A stretch of 64,000 nucleotides of DNA from Cladorhizidae sp. MBARI D1340-BT2 (lineage: Eukaryota; Porifera; Demospongiae; Poecilosclerida; Cladorhizidae). Where the stretch lies: positions 23,236,311 to 23,300,310 of the forward strand of contig JAQNBH010000006.1 in NCBI GenBank assembly GCA_028752905.1. Reading direction: 5' to 3'. The position numbers were made by a program, and so were the translations under genes. Of the stretch, positions 55,659-64,000 are shown one piece after another (the stretch's first letter is position 1; each line of letters begins with the position of its first letter). Below the pieces are notes generated by a model. The model saw only the letters and a program-made list of their open reading frames with translations, was not told the origin of the DNA and did not search any database.

Positions 55659-56134
55659 TTAATATGGCTGGCAATATTGCTTAACATGTTTCTAGTGCTT
55701 CTACTAGATCTGGATCCTTGACTTTCCATAACGAGCCTCACAACCAAGTTAATTTTTTTGCCCAAGCAACCTTTTTGAAAAAGACAGTGTTAGGATCATT
55801 CCAGACGACTTAGTTCCTTTCGTAGCAGTGGCTTAATTTTGAAGGTCGAGTGCCCTGTTATCTTTGCTTGACAGTTGTGACAAGGATAGTCCATGAAGGC
55901 TTGAATCTCTAATGCTCTGTAAATAAGAATGGAATTGCTAACTGGATAATATTTATATCTTTATGCAAGCATACAGTCAGGTAGGTAATTATTACTTGTA
56001 GTTATGTATATGGAAATATGCAATAGTTTCCTACAAGCAGCATAAACAGATGCAGTATCACAAGCATTCTGTGTAGTATTAGCTACCTGCACAACAACAC
56101 GCAATTTAAGTGAGATGCTTAGCAGTTCTTAGCA

Positions 56135-59100
56135 ATGGCTACTAAACCAACATTCCTCGAATTCTTTCCAAGACAGGGATTTGGAATCAGCAGCCATAGT
56201 GATAGGAATTCTTATAAGTTGCTGAAGTTTATGAGGGAAGATGATTCCAAGATATATGCAGTAAAAAAATTATAATTCAGCATGCTAGCTTGTAAAAAAT
56301 AGAACACTACATCCGTCATCAGTGTTTGGATGAGCTATTGAGAATAATGACTTGAGTATACAGAGAAGGATGCTGGGGACCTGTAAGTATTATGCAAATA
56401 TTGATTCTTGTGATATGTGCAACCAATGCTACAAGAACTATCTTTAATTGCATGAAAGATAATGAAGATCTACCTATACTAACCATAAAGCAAGAGAGTA
56501 TTATATTTTATAAAAAAATATGATCATAGGCATTTTTGTAAACATTGAGACAACGTTTTGCTGATGTCTCAAAGTATAAATGCACAGGGTTAATAATATT
56601 TATTACCACAATGCCCGGACCATTGTGTCAGTACTACTCCACAGAACACTTGTGGCACTGCCTTTCTATATACTGCTTGAAGGCAATTGTTGCATCTCGC
56701 CAATTACAATATATATGTTACCCGCAAACCTGGAATTTGCTCAATCCTAGGATCGCGAAAGCCAATACCTGATCACCAATTAGATCAAAACAAGTTTGCT
56801 CCCACATGGGAAGAGGTTGTAGGAAGGAGAAATGGAAGGAGAGAATGCCTATGATGATTAATGTTCAGCAAACCTTTCTTTCTGGAAGGAACCTTGGAAG
56901 CAAAACCATATCAAGAACAAAGGAACAAGCTGTTGTCAAATTTCTGAAAGGGGAGATGGCGAACAGTGATCCTAAATTCAATTTTTGGGTGAAAAAAAAA
57001 TGTTTTTAACTTTTGGAGTACCCTGCTCTTGGGCTTAAGGATGGACTTTGTATACCAGCAAAGAAAAAGGTGATTAAACCCATATAGCCAGTGATATATT
57101 TAGTGAGAGATATTTTGTTGTTAGACAGGTCTCCTTATTTTATAAGTTTAAAGCCACAAGTCAAGTGCCAATCTATAGGCATGGATGATAATAACAAAGA
57201 CAAAACTTTGTTTAATTGATTGAAATCCGGTAGCCATTCGCTTCATGAGCCAGACGCTTTACTGAATCGCAGTTATACGGTGTCATTTTAATCTAATCTT
57301 TTTTTCAGGATGAGAATGACTCCTCCATCCTTGGTCATTATCGGAGAGTGGCTTACATTGAAGAGTTTCATACTATTTTGAATAGAGTGCACTGTGATGT
57401 TCAAGGTCATATGGGCTATAAAAGGCTCTAGCCGAGGTACAGAATGTCTATCATTTCTATATAAAAACAGATTCTATGCATGTGATCTTGTGTTTGAAAT
57501 GTAGCCCTTGATGCATGCTCTCATTTTGGCACTCAAATATTGTAGGTACAGTGTAGCTCTACTGGTTGAACACCTAAAGATTGCACGTGAGATTGAAAAT
57601 TGTGACTGACTGTCAGTTATATAAGCTGTGCATAATATGGGTATAGCTCATGTCAACCATAAAATGTTTTTAATCAGGTGACCATGAATATTTGAATTGA
57701 GGTCCTGACATAAGGTTGCTATCTCTAACTTTTATATGGTTTTGGTAAGTACAAACATACAATTTGTCATATCCAAATTCAATTGAGTCCAAGGACAGTG
57801 CAGCGCAGCATATGAGTAAAACACTACTATTGTAGTAGTAACCTCCAATTCACTTTTATTGAAAAATTGGAACACACAGCAAGTTACATTTTGGACACAA
57901 CATAAAACACTCGATATGAAGTATGTTGACGTTTGGATGTTATGAATCCTTATGTTTCACCTATTTCCTATTTTATATCGGTTTGACCTACATCCTTCTA
58001 ATAGTAGCAAAAACATGGGTGTGTGCATTTAGATTTACATTGTCCGTTTCATCCACTAGATACAGCAAGCATCCACCTCTCAGCGTTTTAATGTGAATAT
58101 CTAATTACCCATGGGTTAATCCTGTTGTTTTAGTATGTGATAAACAACCAGCGACATTTTATAATAGTGATCTGTTTTGGTTATCAAAGGTAATTCAATT
58201 CTCTGTCTTCACCATACTCCCTCTAGATTTCTTCGAACTATGCGTGTCTACCAAGATCTGTTGTGGAGAAGTACGTTCAATTATGTAGTGTGATTAACCT
58301 TCAGAAGCCACAAACCAACAGTGCCCCACACTTAAACCTATCATTTCTTCTGGATTTATGACTCGAGGACAGGTAATATTATTAGTACCAAATATGTTGG
58401 TATTTAGCATCGTCTTAGTTAGATGGATTTGATTGACATGCGACATAGACCAGACGACCGCCATAACTGGATTGGCCACTACATGGATCATTGGTCCAAA
58501 TTCCATGTACTGTTTGCTCTTGAGCACAAGAGTGCAATTGAGGTGGCTAAAAACTTGTCCAGTCGTGTTTTTGCATATTTCGGTGTTCCCAAGGTTGTGT
58601 GACCCATAATTGATTATTAATGGTTACAGCATGCTTGAGTGTTCCTATGTATAGATATTCCAATCTGATAACGGAAGAGAATTTGTCAATCATATCATAG
58701 ACAAACTGGTGAAGACCTGGCCGGGGAAAGCCACCATCATAAACGGTCGACCAAGACACCCTCAATCACAGGGTCTAGTGGAACGTGCAAATGCTAAAGT
58801 TGAAGAACTTCTTGCATGTCGGTTTGAAAAGAATGAATGTGATATGGCATGGTCACATTGGTTACCAGAAATTCAGTGTAAGTTTGATTTTCATAATAGT
58901 GATTCATAAACAATAGTGATCATAAACAACTATAATTGGTGACTGTATGATACTATAAAAGAAGATACCATAAATATGTAATATAGCTGAACTTTTCATG
59001 GTAATGGTTATTGATAGGTTATGGACGAGTGTTTAGTACAGCCATTGTAGTACTAATATGCCTAATACTGGCATCCTGATGGCAGCATGAACTTCACATA

Positions 59101-59427
59101 CTTGGTCATCTCTGCTTTGTGTGTGTGTGTATACTACTAGATCAACTGAATACATGTGTTCATGAAACGATGAAGTCTAGTCCATACGAATTGGGGTACG
59201 GACAGGGAAGATATCGCAGACTTGATCAATGAAACTGAGCCTATGGAACGTGTATCAGCAGACAAAAGTTCTACTCCTCTACCTTGTTCAGATGATCCAA
59301 GCTCTGCTGAACACTCCTCACCATCTGTCCCTCACTGTAGTGAACCTCATTGCACAGAGAGTGATATCAGAAATAAGCAAAGTAAAACAATTTTAGACCT
59401 TTTAATATTTCTAATCCAGGGTCAGTA
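56135..59427 (+). mobile_element. element 1, right copy, truncated after the linker
   Basis: Same exons as the left copy: N-terminal ATG 56135 (MATKPTFLEFFPRQGFG), 56806-57080, H2C2 exon 57309-57436, integrase core 58227-58372, 58423-58593 and 58655-58877, linker 59222-59427. The CXC, Ulp1 and PHD-like exons are missing because the joint to element 2 follows at 59425. Confidence 0.85.
58227..58877 (+). pseudogene. element 1 integrase core, right copy
   Basis: Three exons of 146, 171 and 223 nt against 144, 171 and 223 in the left copy. The extra 2 nt (CCCCACAC instead of CCCCAC, ~58325) shift the first exon. The core is otherwise open: DLIDMRHRPDD, QSDNGREFVN, HPQSQGLVERAN. The damage therefore differs from the left copy. 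Confidence 0.85.
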
Positions 59428-59510
59428 CTGAGCAATGATGTGCAAATGATAGAAAAGATGCCCATTGGAAATATGTTAGTCCCAACTGGGGAAATATAAG
59501 ATTGCTAGAC

Positions 59511-59832
59511 TGTCATAACAATCATTCCATTACTGCCTCCACACAACCACAATGACCTCACAAATAATTATAAACTTCAGCAATAATAATATATTCTTGT
59601 ACTATATTACTACCTCCACAACCACAAGGGACGTCACAAATATGATAAAATCCAGATTACTCTAACATAAGGTATGAAGAGATTTATAGCTAAGAAAATT
59701 TGCTGCTATATAGCATCAGTTATTTATCACAATTTTGCTGTCCGCAGTAATGTAGGGATTGTTATCCAAGAATATATTATTGCTGAAGTTTATGGTGGTG
59801 TGGAGGCAGTTATGGAGTGATTGTTACGACAG
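59511..59832. mobile_element. foldback element, right copy
   Basis: Counterpart of 30775-31097, with the same arms (TGTCATAACAATCATTCCAT and, reversed, TGTCGTAACAATCACTCCAT). Confidence 0.75.
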
Positions 59833-60368
59833 CACAATATCAAAGCCAACCCTATATGTCCTTTAATTTATTAATTTTTTTTTACATATTACTTGTTCCC
59901 AATATATTTTAAAGCTTTCGTGAATTGGAATACTGTTTTGATGCTATATATGCCTGCAATGCCCACACGAAGAGGAGTGTCCTGGTCAGACCTAGCCCAG
60001 GTTACTTCCCAGGTCAAGTTGGTATGCATGCATGACAAGTTTGGGACAGATTGGTCCAGTGGTTTAGAATGCCATAAGGAACAATCCTAAAATGCTTCCG
60101 CCATCAGTAACTACATTCAGCAATCCTTCTTTTGATTCTTCACTGCAAAAGCCATACCCTCAATCCACTGCATCTAACACAGCGATTTGGTAAAGGATCG
60201 AGCAATTTGGGTTGCGCACGCCGTTCAAAGATGGCATCTTAGACGAACTATATATGCAAAAATCAACCTTTTTTTTATTAGCTCTCTAAAGCGACACCAA
60301 AAGGCACCTTCCCAGATAGCGCTCTACAAAATGGCATAAAAATAAATGAAATCTATGCAGCCAATAAG

Positions 60369-60412
60369 ATGATGATGATGATGATTATGATAATGATGAT
60401 GATGATGATGAT
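60369..60412. repeat. GAT microsatellite, right copy
   Basis: Shorter counterpart of the 30.2-kb run. Confidence 0.8.
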
Positions 60413-60878
60413 TTTACGTGTCATTTTTCCGACCTTTTTTTTAGTTTGGAGAACTGTGCTTCTGTGTGCTATATTGTTGGAACGATTTTTGCGACATACT
60501 TTTTTTAGGGTCTGTATAGGTATAGAATCGAGTATATGGCAAGTTTTAGTTTGTTGCTGAATGATCTCTGACCTGCCAAACCTACATGAGAGTGCCTACA
60601 TGAGAGTGCTAACGCATATTAAATTGCTGGCAAGAGAAGCCTAAACTTTTAGGCTGCATGAATAGGTCTGATATTGGACAAGTTAGTACTTAGGGGAATT
60701 TTGATGCTACATATATACACCGATTAAATTGAATAATTTTTTGGTTAATTTTAATAAACAGGTTAGATAATCCTTTACCAATCCAAATCTTATGCACTAT
60801 ATAATAATTAAAATGCTTAAAATCAGGTAATTACAGGCACATCTGATTTTCTTAAAATTATGTAGCAAATACTTACAG

Positions 60879-61520
60879 ATGGGAGATTTTGGGTATAGAC
60901 CTCATTGGTCAATTTGCGGCCACAGACGAAGGCCATATATATGTCTGCACTGTTACAGATCTCTTTATCAAGTGGGTATTTGCTCGGCCAATCAAGTCCA
61001 AGTCAGCTGGTGATGTTGCAAGCATTCTACTCGAGCTCATCTACAGTTATGGTCCTCCCCAAAAAATTATAATGGATCAGGGGCATGAATTTATAAACCA
61101 GGTAACTAACTTAATAAAACTGTTGCCATCTGTGTTCATGAAATGACATGTATGTGGTCTGAGAAGTGAAAATTAATCAAGGAAAATGTGTTGGATTTGT
61201 TTACAAGAGCAAAGTTAGACTATTGAGTACAAGGCAGACTTAACACAATTTAAGATAACTTTATTAGCAACTTCAGTCTTGATTATCTGGAAATTTCCTC
61301 CTGCTTCCTTTTGATAAATATTCATGTAGAGTAATGTTCTGTTTGTGTGAACTTATTTGATAACTCAGCTCAATGATGTTGTCTTGACTGCTTTTGGAGT
61401 GAAGCAGATGGTATGTTCGGTATATCACCCTCAGAGCAATGGCCAAGATGAGCGGACTAATCAAACTCTTAAGAGGGCACTGTCCAAGTATACAAACGAT
61501 ACTCAATCTGACTGGAACAA
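60879..61520 (+). pseudogene. element 2 integrase core, right copy
   Basis: Exon 60879-61101 is open through both Asp motifs (GIDLIGQF and MDQGHEFINQ). The exon at ~61370-61520 has AFGVKQMVCSVYHPQSNGQD, then ERTNQTLKRALSKYTN with the Glu, and a GTAAGC donor. No stop was seen in the core of this copy. Confidence 0.8.
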
Positions 61521-61736
61521 GTAAGCTACCAATATTTAATAATTATTTTTCAAGATTGACAGTTTGTTAATACCTTCCAGTAGATAGCAATATCACATTT
61601 CATGCTAATCTGTGATTACCCCAGAAAATCTCACCAGAATCTCTCCAATGAATCCTCTCACACTGAAACACCAACCCACTCACACACACACACATATAAA
61701 ATTATGAAAAGGCATAAAAAATAGTAGTTATTGCTA

Positions 61737-62126
61737 CCGTATTGCTACAAAATTTGATTAAGTTTTGCGATTGCATTGTTATTCGTAAAACATCTCGCAA
61801 TCTTTTTTATCGCACAAAACATTCCGCGTGCATATTGCAGCCAAAAGCCAGACGGTTTACTAGCGAGAAAGAAGCTGACTACAGTGTGACCATTCGAATG
61901 TGCTTCAAACAATCCTTGCCTACTAGTGAAGATGCAGGAATCGATCAGATGTATCAGGAGAGCAAACGACAATGTGCAGAGGGTACTGGATGGTCAGGAT
62001 AGTGAGCAGAAAAGTGCCAACCGATCTTGTTATTATTAGTGGTACTTATTATAAAACGCAAAACTAAGAGCGCATTATACATTTATGGAGCTCAAAATCT
62101 CTAAATTGCACATTGTAGCAATACGG
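61737..62126. mobile_element. MITE with TA flanks, right copy
   Basis: Counterpart of 28452-28834, same CCGTATTGCTACAA termini, TA on both sides, about 390 bp. Confidence 0.85.
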
Positions 62127-62249
62127 TATATTATTTTCCAAATTCTTATACAATAAAAATATAAACATGGTTTTTGGTGTAAGCCTTCAGCTAAAGGATG
62201 CATATACCTTGAATGTGCTGCTTGTAGTTATGATTTCTATGTATGATGT

Positions 62250-63772
62250 TTTGTACTTATGTAGATATGTACTCCCCACAACTTATGGTATCAATACAAG
62301 TGTCCAGTCTTCAACAAAGCAACAGACATTTGTGTTGATGTTCTACCGAACAGCTAGGGGTTCCATAGCCATCAATAATGCAGAACATGAGAATGAGCAG
62401 GAGCTTCTCTATGAAAACATCTCACTCACTATGTCTCCTGAAGGCATACAATATAATTTGGAGAAGCATGTGGCAGATGTAAGAACAAAACTGACTGGCA
62501 AACATAAATATATGACATGAAATTGCTGACACTTTTTTGTAACAAAACAAAAAATGGTGGACAAATAGTTTAATGAAAATGTTTGATGCACTCCCCAAAA
62601 ATCATGTTACAGATCTGTTTTATTTTGTAATCACATAGGTACATATGAGAAGATACGGTTGAAAATTGAAGAAGCTAAAGCAAAGCATAAAGCTTATTTC
62701 GATTCCAAGCAAAAAAGAAGCTACAAACGGCAATAGGTATGTTTTTATGAATTAATGTGTACCTTTAATGTGTGCCTTTATATAAGCTGAATCAAATTAG
62801 AGTCCCATTGTTGTTTCTGAGAAAAAATCGAAAGGCTAAGAATAATAAAATTTTCTGGATATATGTATTTCCGAGTTTTGATAAATGTTAGAATGTCCTT
62901 GTCTGTTTTTTTGTGATATATTTTTTATCTATAGCTCGACCTTTACTGGATGTTTTTAATTTTATATTATTAACCTGTTGACCATCATAGATGATTATGT
63001 CGTTAAAAGAGGAATGCAAGGAAGGTATCCAGAAAAGGAGACAGGCTGGTGCAGGACTGGTTGGAACCCTATGTAATCGTTCATGTCTCACCCAAAGGAC
63101 TCTGCACACTGCAGGATAACAACCAAAACATTATGAAGGTTAAGTTTAATGTCTGGCTCTTGAAGCCTTACTTAACTAGAGAGATACCAGTTCAACATGA
63201 GATACCAACTTCCATCCAGTCACACAACACCAGTTCGAACAACCCTGGACCATCTGATGAGTTGAGTGATACAGCTTCCTCCCCTGGGAGTCCAGATAAG
63301 AGGCAGTGCCTAATCATTCGACAGACTAAGAAAGATAGTCTAGTCCTCCCACCACCTGATAGAAACACACCTCTCTCTAGTGAGCCAACATCAGACTGTG
63401 TTGTAACCAGTGTTACACAAGTTGTGCCTAGAATGCTTGGAAAACCCTTGCCTTGCAAACCACCTGTCCATTACAGAAAATTTCCTGGTGACTTTTTAAT
63501 AATTCTGCTGTCTGAAGCATGGCTAGAGGACACACACATAGATGAGGCGCAGGATCTACTTCGCAATCAGTTTCCAAAGATGGGTGGCTTCCAGTCCATT
63601 GGGTATGTGGCACCAGGAAGTGGAGGCTCAATAACTGGAACTCCGGTTTGGGATTATATCCAAATCATGAATACTGGCGGCCACTGGGTCTGTGTGTCCA
63701 GCATAGGAATGCCCAAGGGGACTGTGCGGGTGTATGACAGCCTCTATGCAGGAACCAGTAAGAAATAACTTG
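62250..63772 (+). pseudogene. element 2 C-terminal region with first half of a Ulp1 protease
   Basis: The post-core exon is followed by a Lys-rich exon near 62640-62740 and a last visible exon, open from about 63015 to 63768. That exon has GDRLVQDWLEPYVIVHVSPK, a Ser/Pro linker (SSNNPGPSDELSDTASSPGS), then LLSEAWLEDTHIDEAQDLLR, the Ulp1 lead-in. The catalytic His is in NTGGHWVCVSS and the Asp in VYDSLY. The Gln and Cys half is not in this exon: a GTAAGA donor occurs within the last codons, so it should lie beyond base 64000. A second, independent integrase-Ulp1 combination besides element 1. Confidence 0.8.
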
Positions 63773-64000
63773 AATGATAATATTTTACATGCTAAACTTT
63801 TAAAAAAAATTACACATTCTGATTAGGTGGATCAAGAATTAACTGTTGTCAATTTCCAACAACTTTTATGACATGCATTGGAAATTGAATAATGTCATTG
63901 GATCCAACAGTGTTGTTATATTTTAATCCTCTCGATTAAAAAATTGGGCTCCTTGATAACTACTGTTGTGAGCTTAGAAATCTATACTCAATTTTTTACT
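63773..64000. other. probable intron of element 2
   Basis: AT-rich, no coding signal. The next Ulp1 exon is expected to the right of the window. Confidence 0.5.

Larger units (their letters stand above)
53006..63293 (-). repeat. right copy of the large inverted, circularly permuted duplication
   Basis: 53006-59427 is the reverse complement of 18424-27299 and 59425-63293 that of 27303-31180. The joint at 59425-59427 shares only GTA between the two source sequences. Outer flanks continue naturally: the exon-pair array on the left and the Ulp1 part of element 2 on the right. Confidence 0.9.
59425..63772 (+). mobile_element. element 2, right copy, lacking the zinc-binding exons
   Basis: Begins in the intron after the second H2C2 exon (source position about 31180) and runs through the integrase core, post-core exons and into the Ulp1 domain, which the left copy lacks. 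It probably continues past the window, since a GTAAGA donor follows the Ulp1 first half at ~63759. Confidence 0.8.

Noticed and set aside
61742..62002. 86-residue frame in the right MITE
   Set aside because: It is closed in the left copy and lies within a TA-flanked MITE; likely chance.

Overview
The window reads as nuclear DNA of an invertebrate animal. It is AT-rich, its inferred introns are tiny (50-62 nt where both ends are visible, GT...AG), it carries many micro- and minisatellites, and it is packed with eukaryotic transposable elements. There are no operons, Shine-Dalgarno sites or other prokaryotic features. A demosponge would fit the short introns and element mix, but that is a low-confidence inference. 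Almost every recognisable coding stretch belongs to a mobile element, and nearly all are broken by stops or frameshifts.

Layout. 1.7-4.1 kb: a decayed hAT transposase with a TTF zinc finger (+). 4.7-6.6 kb: a decayed piggyBac transposase (+). 6.8-7.5 kb: a ~51-bp satellite. 7.5-13.6 kb: nothing recognised. 13.7-14.1 kb: the last two exons of a coiled-coil gene built of 14-residue repeats (+). 15.6-15.9 kb: a 24-bp minisatellite. 16.8-21.8 kb: element 1, a Ginger-like integrase gene (-) ending in CXC, Ulp1-protease and PHD-like segments. 22.2-26.4 kb: two adjacent piggyBac elements that lack the catalytic core. 27.3-31.8 kb: element 2, a second, different Ginger-like integrase gene (-). 33.3-38.7 kb: a complete LTR retrotransposon with TATAG target duplications in which integrase precedes reverse transcriptase (Gmr1-like order). 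39-44 kb: minisatellites. 44.6-46.1 kb: a ~470-bp TAA microsatellite and a truncated Penelope-like element (-). 46.1-47.2 kb: an LTR and gag fragment related to the 33-kb element. 47.25-47.9 kb: a 31-bp minisatellite. 48.2-53.3 kb: a tandem array of duplicated exon pairs (-). 53.0-63.3 kb: an inverted second copy of the 18.4-31.2 kb region. 63.3-63.8 kb: the Ulp1 part of element 2, running off the window.

The main structural result is the relation between the two large copies. The right copy is the reverse complement of the left one in circularly permuted order. Left reads A(18.4-27.3) then B(27.3-31.2); right reads A' then B', not B' then A'. Each copy keeps authentic outer flanks and has one artificial inner joint. 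The copies also give allele-like comparisons: a 2.08-kb piggyBac sits in the left copy with TTAA on both sides, while the right copy has the empty TTAA site. The two copies carry different disabling mutations.

The best candidates for something undescribed are the circularly permuted inverted duplication, the frame-preserving exon-pair array, the core-less piggyBac derivatives that keep both terminal domains, and the two distinct integrase-Ulp1 elements side by side. The only likely host genes are the 13.7-kb coiled-coil gene and the exon-pair array. No rRNA, tRNA or CRISPR was recognised. All coordinates and splice sites were read by eye; spans described as approximate may be off by tens of bases.
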